Notes: generated from the letters alone by a model not told the origin. Counted from the stretch's first letter, positions 1-6,900 are shown. The stretch is DNA of 11,142 nt from Saprospiraceae bacterium (GCA_020852155.1 JADZBJ010000024.1:1-11142); one strand, 5' to 3'. Numbers and translations are program-made.

Positions 1-28
1 CATCATTCATCATTCATCATTCACCACT
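1..28. repeat. Heptamer tandem repeat (CATCATT, 3 copies)
   Basis: Three perfect copies of CATCATT (AATGATG on the minus strand) occupy 1-21, followed by a diverged copy, CACCACT, at 22-28. The array may continue beyond the window edge. It overlaps the 3' end of the minus-strand gene that stops at 10-12. The same heptamer recurs at 3207-3286 and 3515-3535. Confidence 0.9.
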
Positions 29-852
29 ACCCCTTTTTTATCAATATAAAAATACCGCCCTTGCCGACTGACGCGGGCCTTGCCGTTTCTGAATTTTTGC
101 ACGTCGTCGTAGCAGCAGATGACCTTTTGTTTTTCTATATCATAAAAACCCTTTTGGGAAGGGTCGGCGGTACTGAACACGATTTCCATACCTTCTGAAA
201 TCACCGGATTCTGGGAGCGGGTATAACCGGCGGGCAGTCCCGTTTTGGGGGCTTCTGCTGGTTTTTCGGTCTCCGTTTTTGGGGATGTCTTGACCGATTT
301 TTCCGGTGTTTGGGCGGTGGTTTTAGGTTCAGGCTTTGTTTCAGGTTGTTTTTGTTCCGACGTACCGGACGGTACTTGCGTGGCTGCTGGCTGGCGGGTG
401 TCACTAATTGTTGCGGTGGTGGTCGGGTTTGTTTCCGCGGATGGAAACAGCATTTCTTTCAGCGAAACGCCTATAATACCCATGATACTGGACACGATGC
501 CCAAAATAGCAATCCAGCGCTGCCAGCGGTTGCCATTATTAGCCGGAGAAGGCTTCGGTGGGGCCTGCGCCCCGGCGGTTTGATCGGGCAGCAGCATATC
601 AGCGGGCAAGGCCGTCGCGTAGTCTGACAGGGCGTGGCTGATTTGTGCGAACGACTGTTCATATTGTTCGCTGTTGATCAGTTTTTTACGCCAGCTGTCT
701 TGTAAATGGCTGAAACGAGCCGACAAGGCGAGAATGTCCTTGCGCAGTTCGGTGTGTTCCGGTGCGGTAGTGACGGTCAGAAAAGCCTGAAGGGCATCGC
801 CGAGTTGGCCGTTGGCAATGTGTTTTTCTATATGTAGCCGGGCAGAGATCAT
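10..852 (-). CDS. EAD11-like domain / membrane helix / WG-repeat protein
   Basis: A 280-residue protein with a visible four-part layout. Residues 1-83 are helical and resemble effector-associated domain 11 (EAD11): an amphipathic start, then LxALxxFLxV, an ELRKDILALSARF segment, and SEQYEQSFAQISHALSDY. Residues 112-130 form one hydrophobic membrane helix. Residues 138-205 are a low-complexity Pro/Thr/Lys/Glu linker. Residues 235-276 match a WG-type repeat (GFYDIEKQKVICCYDD, then FRNGKARV and GRYFYIDKKG). EADs are known as adaptor domains that bring partners together in bacterial conflict and signalling systems. No effector or NTPase lies next to this gene, so the function is open; an adaptor or sensor anchored in the membrane is inference. 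The start is ATG at 850-852 without a clear Shine-Dalgarno. The last codons and the TGA stop lie inside the heptamer repeat. The EAD11 assignment comes from pattern recall and is moderately sure; the WG repeat is fairly sure. Confidence 0.75.
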   Translation of the reverse strand: MISARLHIEKHIANGQLGDALQAFLTVTTAPEHTELRKDILALSARFSHLQDSWRKKLINSEQYEQSFAQISHALSDYATALPADMLLPDQTAGAQAPPKPSPANNGNRWQRWIAILGIVSSIMGIIGVSLKEMLFPSAETNPTTTATISDTRQPAATQVPSGTSEQKQPETKPEPKTTAQTPEKSVKTSPKTETEKPAEAPKTGLPAGYTRSQNPVISEGMEIVFSTADPSQKGFYDIEKQKVICCYDDVQKFRNGKARVSRQGRYFYIDKKGVVVNDE

Positions 853-885
853 TTCATTGTTTTGGGCAAAAATAGCACGATTTGA

Positions 886-966
886 CGCGGATTTGCGCGG
901 ATTTTTACGGACAACGCGGATGACGCGGATTTTTGCGGATCACGCGGATTTTCTTAGTGTTTCTTC
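886..966. repeat. Degenerate CGCGGAT / CTTCGTG repeats
   Basis: Multiple CGCGGAT units (for example at 886 and 896) separated by short T-rich spacers, ending in a CTTAGTGTTTCTTCGTG segment. It looks like a shortened, diverged copy of the 84-bp unit that follows. No gene is visible here. Confidence 0.75.
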
Positions 967-1134
967 GTGAAAACGCGGATCACGCGGGTTTTTGCAGATA
1001 GCGCGGATTTAAAATCTTAGTGTTTCTTCGTGTTCCTTCGTGTCTTAGTGGTGAAAACGCGGATAACGCGGATTTTTGCAGATAGCACGGATCTAAAATC
1101 TTAGTGTCTCTTCGTGTTCCTACGTGTCTTAGTG
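967..1134. repeat. Two tandem 84-bp repeats
   Basis: Copy one spans 967-1050 and copy two 1051-1134. I count 6 mismatches over 84 bp, with no gaps. Each copy runs GTGAAAACGCGGAT, a T-rich stretch, GCAGATAGC, AAAATCTTAGTG, TTCGTGTTCC and CGTGTCTTAGTG. A third copy starts at 1135 but stops after GTGAAAA, 5 bp short of the stop codon of the helix-hairpin-helix gene. Short CGCGGAT and CTTCGTG blocks like these are familiar from intergenic DNA of many environmental bacteria. The array fills most of the 293-bp gap between the two minus-strand genes. Confidence 0.9.
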
Positions 1135-1145
1135 GTGAAAAACAT

Positions 1146-3188
1146 TCAAAACCGAATTCTCGCTTGCATTTTCCAGACTGCCAGATTGCCGGGTTCTGTG
1201 CCGGGCGTTACGGCTTTATGGCGACGCGTTTCTTCATAGCGCCCTTCCAGCCTTAACCAGCTGTTGACCAACCATTGCAAGTTGACGTAAAATCGCGTAC
1301 CTCGTCCGGTAAAAGCCGGGATGGAAATTGCCGCGAAAAGATCATTTTCAAAGGCATACACGCGCGAATCGTAGGTGTCAGTATCAAATATGCCATAGCG
1401 CGCCGAACCCGAAACCCGCGAGCCGGGTGCTTTGACCACAGCCTCCTGATAGGCAACAAAGCCCTTGTTGGTCGGATATTCTGCTATTTTGTAAGTCGTC
1501 CATTCTGCACGGCTGCGCATTTCAATACCACCGCCAACTTTATAGGAAGCATGCAGCCGCAAACGGGCGCGTTGGTGGCTTTCCAGAAATGGAACACCCT
1601 CGCCTCCGCTGTTTTTTTGCTTGGCCTCATATTGCGCCTGTGCATATACCGTGAAATTTTTGCCTTTTTGCCACTGAATACGACCCAGGAATTCGCGGCC
1701 AACAGTTGGCGCAGAAGCATCAAATCTCAACCACGGATGCCGCCAGACATCGGCGTAAAAATTCATCTGCCAGCGGCGCGTCCAGCGGATGTCAGCGCCC
1801 ATGTAGAGGCCCTGTTCGTTGGCGACGCCCGTAGTTTCGGAAAATGGATTGCCAAACGGCGCCTGATAATCGCGCCCCAGGTGCCTGTGAACAGTTGTGA
1901 AAGTCACGTGGCGATCAGCCGAAAACAGCAGCCCGTTGACGGCAGCCATTCCGCCGTTATCGCTGCGGGCGGTTTCGCCGAAGAACATAAAATTGCGTTT
2001 GCGCCACTGATAATCCAGACTGACGCCCGTCAGTTGGTCGCCCCGAAAAGCATACAGGCGATAAGGCGCTTCGGCGGGGTTGGCCGGGCGTTCGTATTGC
2101 AGGTGCAAGCCGTTGGCAGCGATATGACCAGAGCGACCCTGATAACTGACCGAGATGCCGCCCATCTGTGTGGAAATTTTTCCTTCATCTTCAATTTCAG
2201 AAGGTGTGCGATGCAGGCCGGAAGTGAGCAATGCCGTATAGGCGATTTCAGGATCATCAGCAGCATTCAGGGTCGTGTCCACATTGGCGTCGTAGCGGCG
2301 GGATGATGACAGCGCTGTGATTTCCAGGTGTTTTCCAAAATTCAGGGTCGCCGCAGCGCCACGCAGAAAATAAACTTCACCGAAGGCACTATATCCATTG
2401 ATCTTTCGCCCTCCGCGGGCTACACTGACAGTTTCCGCAGATTTTCCGGGCGCAAAACCCGATTGCAGCAACAAACCTTGTCCCATACGGGCTGAAAAAT
2501 CGCCCAGCGCCAGGGCCTGAATCGTACGGTTGACGTTTCGGGCAAAAAAATGCGCGCTGTAAAAGTCAAAGCCCTGCGGATTACTGGCCTTGAACAAGGC
2601 TTCACCGGGGTCGCTATCGGCGGTAAAACCAAAACTAAGACGATTGTCGAAGGTATGCTGGTATCGAATGCCGACAGTATTAGGCAGCCCTTCGGCGCGA
2701 TCGGTGTCATAATTCGGATTCACGGCCCGGCCCCAGCGCAGCAGAACAGTGTTGGTTCCTTTCCATAAACCTTCGACGAGGCGCGTGTTGCGCTGATTCA
2801 GTCCTGTGCGCACTTCTGTAAAGTTGAGCAAGCGCCGGATGTCGCTGAGTTCCAGTTGTGGCACAGCCTGCAACTCTTGGGCGCTAAGGAATGGGCCATA
2901 AGTAGTGCGATATTCCAGTAGCGATGCAATTTGCAAGTCATTCAGCAGGTGCAACGTCAGGAGTTCATCGCGCGAGGCAGTGTTCAGGTTGAGCGGTTTT
3001 TGGCGATAATTTTCCATCAGTTCCACGTATTGCAGGGCATCTGATTCGGTCGCGCCGTCGTTGTCGCGAAAGAAATTTTCCAGCATTTCGACCATCGCCG
3101 GATCGTCGTTTTGGGCGAAAACGCAGAAAGGCAATCCGAAAATCAGGACGATGAGAGGAAACAACCGATGGCATAAATTTCGCAACAT
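1146..3188 (-). CDS. Secreted helix-hairpin-helix protein with barrel-like body
   Basis: A 680-residue envelope protein. Residues 1-25 are a signal peptide (hydrophobic core LFPLIVLIFGLPFCVFA, likely cut before QND). Residues 66-124 hold a helix-hairpin-helix region of ComEA type: LNLNTASRDELLTLHLLND, then LLEYRTTYGPFLSAQELQAVP and a third helix. Residues from about 145 to the end are rich in alternating aromatic/polar beta segments, and the chain ends in a C-terminal Phe (QARIRF), as outer-membrane barrels do. This layout is typical of a conserved Bacteroidota family often labelled helix-hairpin-helix or ComEA-like. Such domains normally bind DNA without sequence specificity, so a role in DNA uptake or in handling extracellular DNA is possible but unproven. 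The start is ATG at 3186-3188. An 11-copy heptamer array ends 18 bp upstream of it. The gene follows mtgA on the same strand across a 349-bp gap and probably has its own promoter. Confidence 0.85.
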   Translation of the reverse strand: MLRNLCHRLFPLIVLIFGLPFCVFAQNDDPAMVEMLENFFRDNDGATESDALQYVELMENYRQKPLNLNTASRDELLTLHLLNDLQIASLLEYRTTYGPFLSAQELQAVPQLELSDIRRLLNFTEVRTGLNQRNTRLVEGLWKGTNTVLLRWGRAVNPNYDTDRAEGLPNTVGIRYQHTFDNRLSFGFTADSDPGEALFKASNPQGFDFYSAHFFARNVNRTIQALALGDFSARMGQGLLLQSGFAPGKSAETVSVARGGRKINGYSAFGEVYFLRGAAATLNFGKHLEITALSSSRRYDANVDTTLNAADDPEIAYTALLTSGLHRTPSEIEDEGKISTQMGGISVSYQGRSGHIAANGLHLQYERPANPAEAPYRLYAFRGDQLTGVSLDYQWRKRNFMFFGETARSDNGGMAAVNGLLFSADRHVTFTTVHRHLGRDYQAPFGNPFSETTGVANEQGLYMGADIRWTRRWQMNFYADVWRHPWLRFDASAPTVGREFLGRIQWQKGKNFTVYAQAQYEAKQKNSGGEGVPFLESHQRARLRLHASYKVGGGIEMRSRAEWTTYKIAEYPTNKGFVAYQEAVVKAPGSRVSGSARYGIFDTDTYDSRVYAFENDLFAAISIPAFTGRGTRFYVNLQWLVNSWLRLEGRYEETRRHKAVTPGTEPGNLAVWKMQARIRF

Positions 3189-3206
3189 GGATCAGGATTT
3201 TCAGGT

Positions 3207-3286
<80 letters not shown>

Positions 3287-3294
3287 TTTTTATA

Positions 3295-3307
3295 ATTTAC
3301 TGTAAAT
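3295..3307. promoter_or_regulatory. 13-bp palindrome, possible operator
   Basis: ATTTAC-T-GTAAAT is a perfect palindrome with 6-bp arms, in AT-rich DNA about 107 bp upstream of the helix-hairpin-helix gene. It has the form of a dimer binding site, but no known regulator can be named, and in DNA this AT-rich it could be chance. Confidence 0.25.
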
Positions 3308-3355
3308 CAATTATTTGAAAAAGCAATTTACACACAGAATTAAATCAACACGGTT

Positions 3356-3448
3356 TGTCATCCTGAGCGTCAGCGAAGGATCTGCTACCCGCGAAGGGGA
3401 ATGTTTCACTACTGTTTGGCCAGATCCTTCACTTCGTTCAGGATGACA
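3356..3448. repeat. Imperfect inverted repeat of the GTCATCCTGA...GAAGGATCTG type
   Basis: The left arm at 3356-3384 begins TGTCATCCTGAGCG and ends GAAGGATCTG. The right arm at 3421-3448 begins CAGATCCTTC and ends CAGGATGACA. The ten outermost bases of each arm pair perfectly; the middle of the arms has diverged. From memory, this TCATCCTGAGCG/GAAGGATCT motif recurs as a short palindromic element in intergenic DNA of Bacteroidota and other phyla. A transcript of mtgA that reads on would fold here, so it may act as a terminator or mRNA stabiliser. Confidence 0.85.
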
Positions 3449-3514
3449 GATTTGTTAAAGGGGGATTTGACAAAAAATCATATAAACAATTGACTTCCAA
3501 TGAATTAAAAAATT

Positions 3515-3535
3515 CATCATTCATCATTCATCATT
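3515..3535. repeat. Heptamer tandem repeat (CATCATT, 3 copies)
   Basis: Three perfect copies of CATCATT on the plus strand, which read AATGATG in the sense of mtgA and begin 2 bp after its TAA stop. They form part of the right arm of the 30-bp inverted repeat. Confidence 0.95.
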
Positions 3536-3537
3536 AC

Positions 3538-4353
3538 TTACTTCTTTTTCGGGGTATTCGGGTCTTCAAAATCAATTTTCCCGCCCCACATGCGCATTTG
3601 CGACATGATCCATTGCTGGCGTTCCCGAATATGGCTGGTTGGCTTTTCTGCTTTGTAAATCAATGGGTTAGGCAAAACCGCCGCTAACAAGGCGGCTTCA
3701 TTTCGATTGAGCGATTGGGCATTTTTACCGAAAAAATGCTGTGCCGCCGCCTCCGCGCCATAGATACCATCGCCGAATTCGATGCTATTGAGGTAGGCTG
3801 TCATGATGCGCTCTTTGCTCCAGAAAGTTTCAATCATGAAGGTAAAATACACTTCAAGTCCTTTTCGAATCCAGGAGCGGGTGGGCAGCAGGAAAACATT
3901 CTTGGCTGTCTGCTGACTGATGGTACTGGCCCCGCGTTTGCGCTTGTGGGTTTTGTTGTATTTGTAGGCTTTTTCGATGGCTTCAAAATCAAAACCTTCA
4001 TGTTCCAGAAAGTCCTGATCTTCGGCGCACACTACGGCTAATTGCAGTTGGGGCGACAACTCCGAGAACGAAACCCAGTCGTGTTTCCAGCGTAGATCGC
4101 GCTCGGAATCCCACATTTGCTCCCAGGTGCGCTGAAACATCAAAGGCGTAACAATTACCGGCACAAACATATACAGGATCGTCGAACCAATAGATAAACC
4201 GAAAAACAACAGCACGGCCTTGATCGCCAGGTTGCGCAACCAACGCCCCCAAAGCAATTGACCAGACTCGTTTTTAGGAATACCACGATAAATGCGGCGC
4301 AACAAATTGGCAATGAAATTCACAGCAGCAGTAGTAATTTTAGGTGACTGCAA
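3538..4353 (-). CDS. mtgA: Monofunctional peptidoglycan glycosyltransferase
   Basis: A family GT51 enzyme that polymerises lipid II into glycan strands on the outer face of the inner membrane. All five family motifs are visible: EDQDFLEHEG at 111-120 with the catalytic Glu111, GASTISQQ at 141-148, RKGLE at 163-167 with the second key Glu167, KERIMTAYLN at 180-189, and EFGDGIYGAEAAAQHFFGK at 192-210. Residues 43-67 form the single membrane anchor. There is no transpeptidase domain, and 271 residues is a normal length for the monofunctional type. The listed start is a TTG at 4353. The first in-frame alternative is a GTG at 4321-4323 (residue 11); no ATG precedes the membrane helix. The chain ends in a run of Lys, and the stop is followed at once by the heptamer repeat. 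The gene is divergent from the P-loop gene at 4425. The function is sure; the exact start is not. Confidence 0.93.
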   Translation of the reverse strand: MQSPKITTAAVNFIANLLRRIYRGIPKNESGQLLWGRWLRNLAIKAVLLFFGLSIGSTILYMFVPVIVTPLMFQRTWEQMWDSERDLRWKHDWVSFSELSPQLQLAVVCAEDQDFLEHEGFDFEAIEKAYKYNKTHKRKRGASTISQQTAKNVFLLPTRSWIRKGLEVYFTFMIETFWSKERIMTAYLNSIEFGDGIYGAEAAAQHFFGKNAQSLNRNEAALLAAVLPNPLIYKAEKPTSHIRERQQWIMSQMRMWGGKIDFEDPNTPKKK

Positions 4354-4358
4354 ATGTA
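4351..4358 (-). promoter_or_regulatory. Possible Bacteroidota -7 element overlapping the mtgA start
   Basis: The minus strand reads TACATTTG, an exact fit to the Bacteroidota -7 consensus TAnnTTTG. It contains the TTG listed as the mtgA start. No matching TTTG-type -33 element is evident at the expected spacing, so this is weak. If it is real, translation must begin downstream, for example at the GTG at 4323. Confidence 0.25.
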
Positions 4359-4424
4359 GAAATCTACCCGGATTTTAGTGATTTTAGTAATTGTTTAGGA
4401 CAGCGCAAGAAAATTTAAAATGCC

Positions 4425-4949
4425 TTGAATTCAACCTTGGTACTTCATACAGATTATCCAGACCGCGTACACTTGTTTGGCGCACCGGGTTCGGGCGTGA
4501 GCACGCTGGGCAGGGCCATTGCTCTGCAAACAGGCGCTGTGTACTTCGATGTGGACGATTTTTACTGGTTTACCGACGATGAACTGCCCTATCGGCGGCG
4601 GCGAAACCCCGACCATCGGCGGAAGTTGTTGCGCGAAGCCCTGGCGCAACACCAGAAATGGGTTCTTGGCGGGTCGCTGTGCGGTTGGGGCGATGAATTT
4701 ATTCCGCAATTTGAACTGGTGATCTGGTGCTGGGAAACTGTCGAAGTTCGCCTGGAACGCATCCGCGAGCGCGAAACCCGACGTTACGGGGCTGAACGCA
4801 TTGCTCCCGGCGGCGATTTACATGCTGTTTTTGAAAAATTTTGCACCTGGGCTGCTGCGTACGATGAGCCGTCGGACAACCCAAGATGCAGGGATCGGGA
4901 ACTGGCCTGGTTGGAAGCCCTGCCCTGCCCGGTACAGCGCCAAGTATAG
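4425..4949 (+). CDS. Adenylate-kinase-like P-loop protein with atypical Walker A
   Basis: A 174-residue P-loop NTPase-like protein of the small nucleoside-kinase type. Visible parts: RVHLFGAPGSGVSTLGRAIA (residues 14-33) as the phosphate-binding loop, FDVDDFYW at 41-48 as a probable substrate-binding or metal-binding acidic segment, FELVIWCW at 96-103 as the Walker B-like strand, and an Arg-rich lid RLERIRERETRRYG at 109-122 followed by IAPGGDLH and WAAAYD. The usual P-loop Lys is Val25. From memory, relatives annotated as AAA-family ATPase or adenylate kinase often have Thr or Val there, so this may be a family trait, not damage. The substrate is unknown. The start is a TTG at 4425, and a second in-frame TTG lies at 4437; neither is well supported. 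The last five residues, VQRQV, and the stop come from the 36-bp inverted repeat shared with mnmD. Confidence 0.75.
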   Translation: MNSTLVLHTDYPDRVHLFGAPGSGVSTLGRAIALQTGAVYFDVDDFYWFTDDELPYRRRRNPDHRRKLLREALAQHQKWVLGGSLCGWGDEFIPQFELVIWCWETVEVRLERIRERETRRYGAERIAPGGDLHAVFEKFCTWAAAYDEPSDNPRCRDRELAWLEALPCPVQRQV

Positions 4950-5031
4950 CGAAACCCCAGTTTCGCTAAGTAACGCCCCAGTTTCGCTAAGCACCAGCGA
5001 AACTGGGGTTTCGCTATACTTGGCGCTGTAC
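4932..5031. terminator. 36-bp perfect inverted repeat between convergent genes
   Basis: The left arm at 4932-4967 and the right arm at 4996-5031 are exact reverse complements, separated by 28 bp. Each arm also contains a smaller hairpin, AGCGAAAC-CCCA-GTTTCGCT or its complement, and the spacer repeats CCCCAGTTTCGCTAAG. The arms cover the 3' ends of both convergent genes and supply TAG stops at 4947-4949 and 5014-5016. As RNA, either strand gives a very stable stem, so a bidirectional transcription stop is likely by inference, although there is no U-run. An inserted palindromic repeat is the alternative origin. Confidence 0.85.
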
Positions 5032-5685
5032 GGTGGCGCGGGTCATTTCGCGTTTTCCGGGCGGCCCGGGCAGCCGTTCCACTGTAAACCCCGCTTTTTT
5101 CAGGCTTCTTTTAAATTCTCCCTGTGCACAATACGTCACCAAAACGCCTTCGGGGCGCAAGGAACGGAACATTCGTCCGAATACTTCGGGCGTCCATAAT
5201 TCGGGTTGTGCCTGCGGAGCAAAAGCGTCGAAATAGACCACATCAAAAGCCGATTCCTCTTCAAAATGCTCGATAGACATTCGGCGTTTGGTCAATTCAA
5301 AATACGGAGAAAACGAGTGTGGAATTTCCCAGTCGGCCGTATGCAGCCTCATGAAATCAGGTATACGCTCGGGACAACCCAGCATTTCAGGATAGTTCAA
5401 TGCCCCGGCAGTTTCAGCCGTTACCGGAAAAATTTCAAGCGCCGTATAGGAAACCTGAATCTGGCTTTTTTCGGCTTCCAGCCAGGTCATAAAAGCATTT
5501 AATCCGGTACCAAAACCTGTTTCCAGGATAGAAATCTGGCGAAGTCTGGTGGTTTGATGCTGCAAACCGGCGGCAATAAAAACGTGCTCCGACTCGGTTA
5601 TCGCGCCGTGTGTGGAGTGATAGGTGACACCAAATTGCCCGGATAAAATAGTGTGCGAACCGTCGTTACTGGTTATTACAGACAC
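5014..5685 (-). CDS. mnmD: tRNA U34 (mnm5s2U) methyltransferase MnmD
   Basis: A SAM-dependent methyltransferase equal to the N-terminal domain of E. coli MnmC (the DUF752 family), here without the oxidase domain. It makes the final methylation of the aminomethyl group on wobble uridine 34 of certain tRNAs. Visible signatures: SNDGSHT near the start, YHSTHGAITESEHVFI at 22-37, SAM-binding motif I ILETGFGTGLNAF at 53-65, acidic ALE at 82-84, YFDAFAPQAQPELW at 151-164 as the active-site region, and PGPPGKREMTRA at 206-217 near the C terminus. Stand-alone forms of about 220 residues are common in Bacteroidota. The start is GTG at 5683-5685, 17 bp after the amidase stop, so the two genes are probably cotranscribed. 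Family members usually end soon after KREM; the final VQRQV here is encoded by the inverted repeat. Confidence 0.92.
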   Translation of the reverse strand: MSVITSNDGSHTILSGQFGVTYHSTHGAITESEHVFIAAGLQHQTTRLRQISILETGFGTGLNAFMTWLEAEKSQIQVSYTALEIFPVTAETAGALNYPEMLGCPERIPDFMRLHTADWEIPHSFSPYFELTKRRMSIEHFEEESAFDVVYFDAFAPQAQPELWTPEVFGRMFRSLRPEGVLVTYCAQGEFKRSLKKAGFTVERLPGPPGKREMTRATVQRQV

Positions 5686-5702
5686 TTAATTGCTCAAAAA
5701 CG

Positions 5703-6842
5703 TTAGACCAAACTGATAAACTGATTGAATACCCATTCACTTTGCCCGATGCGCAGCCACTTGTCCTGTTTTTCAAAAACATCTACAACGTCGCCCTTGT
5801 CGAGTTTGCGCAGAATCTTGAAGGTTGTGCCTGGCCCCTGGCGGGTATTGAGTTCGTTGGTGCCCACCACCGTGCCGACCTGCGACGTCAGGGGTTGAAT
5901 TAGTTTGCTGTGAACCCAGCGTCCTTCTCCGAGTTCCGACCAGTCGCCCTGCTGGTCTGTGACGCGCACCAGCACGCCGTTGGGTAAGGCGTCAATAACC
6001 GGCAATCCGCCGCCCGGGCCGCTGCGCACGTTAGCGCCCGTGGGGTCAACAATCTGGCCGCGTCGTGTGGTGAAAATGGTTTCGATATACTTTTGACTGA
6101 CCCAACGACCATTGCCGATACGCAACCAGCCATTGTTTTCTTCAAAATAGCGGACGGAATCATCCTTTTTTAATTTCGACAGAATGCCGTTTTGCACACC
6201 CGGGCCGCTGCGCACATTCAACTCGGAGGAAGTGACGCGGCCTTTACCCGACTGAACAGGCGCGATTTTGGCCATTTCTTTGGCAATGTCCTCTTTAAAT
6301 GCGGCCCATTTGGTTTCTTCCAGCATCATTTTAGGACAGTCTTTGCCCGTTATATCAAAATGGCGGTACAGGTCATGGATCGTCAACTCATACTTATGCA
6401 GCAGGTGAGCCGCCAATTCGACCGAGTTGCGATAGGTTTTTTCCCATTTACCATCCGAATTGACGCACATTTCAAAGCCCACCAGAAAATAGTTGGGCGT
6501 CAGAACACCTTCCTTAATGCGTTCGCCATCTGCTTTGTAAAACATGGCGCCAACGTGATAACCCACTTCATTGTCGGGGATGCACTGAATAATGCTGTGA
6601 TCATCCACGAGGTAATGCGCCGAAGCAAACCGCGAAGTATTGTTAAAGTAGTTCCGATTGGCTTTGGCGTGTGCACCTTTGTCTGTGTTGGCTGTCCAGT
6701 GTGCGACAACGCCTTTTAATCCGCGGATAGAATACGTTTTTGCATCGCGCAGGAAGGGGCGATTTCGAGTATTGGTTAACAGATCGAGTGTAATGGGCAG
6801 CATAAGTTTTTGATTTTGGGTTAAATGTAAAACGGAAGCCAC
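5703..6842 (-). CDS. N-acetylmuramoyl-L-alanine amidase with three SH3b domains
   Basis: A zinc amidase of the Amidase_2/PGRP fold, expected to cut the bond between muramic acid and the peptide stem. Residues 37-192 form the catalytic domain: VVAHWTANT with zinc ligand His48, SAHYLVD at 74-80, and RHFDITGKDCPK with His161 and Cys169. The His-to-Cys distance of eight matches T7 lysozyme. Three bacterial SH3 domains follow at about 201-257, 261-318 and 322-379, each with an LNVRSGPG-type motif and a WLRIG or WSELG turn, and probably bind cell wall. No signal peptide is visible, so either export is unconventional or the enzyme acts on internal, recycled or phage-released wall material. The listed start is GTG at 6840-6842. 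An ATG at 6801-6803 (residue 14, MLPITLDLLT) may be the true start, since related proteins begin close to that point. The gene lies 17 bp upstream of mnmD. Confidence 0.9.
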   Translation of the reverse strand: MASVLHLTQNQKLMLPITLDLLTNTRNRPFLRDAKTYSIRGLKGVVAHWTANTDKGAHAKANRNYFNNTSRFASAHYLVDDHSIIQCIPDNEVGYHVGAMFYKADGERIKEGVLTPNYFLVGFEMCVNSDGKWEKTYRNSVELAAHLLHKYELTIHDLYRHFDITGKDCPKMMLEETKWAAFKEDIAKEMAKIAPVQSGKGRVTSSELNVRSGPGVQNGILSKLKKDDSVRYFEENNGWLRIGNGRWVSQKYIETIFTTRRGQIVDPTGANVRSGPGGGLPVIDALPNGVLVRVTDQQGDWSELGEGRWVHSKLIQPLTSQVGTVVGTNELNTRQGPGTTFKILRKLDKGDVVDVFEKQDKWLRIGQSEWVFNQFISLV

Positions 6843-6900
6843 ATAATAATGATAAAAATTTCCCTTGCATTATTTAAAACAGAATTACGCCTTGTGTGTT

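Noticed and set aside
1275..2306. 343-codon open frame on the plus strand
   Set aside because: It lies wholly opposite the helix-hairpin-helix gene and shows no recognisable domain or protein-like pattern. The minus-strand protein has a signal peptide, a domain and a barrel ending, so this is a shadow frame.
4371..4388. Direct repeat of GATTTTAGT
   Set aside because: Two 9-bp copies in an AT-rich divergent promoter region are too short to interpret.
6192..6719. 175-codon plus-strand frame
   Set aside because: It is antisense to the amidase catalytic domain, whose zinc ligands and motifs are clear.
6822..6829. TACATTTA on the minus strand as a -7 box for the amidase
   Set aside because: It lacks the final G of TAnnTTTG, and no -33 element is seen at the right distance. 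It would fit the ATG at 6801-6803 as start, but the support is too thin to annotate.
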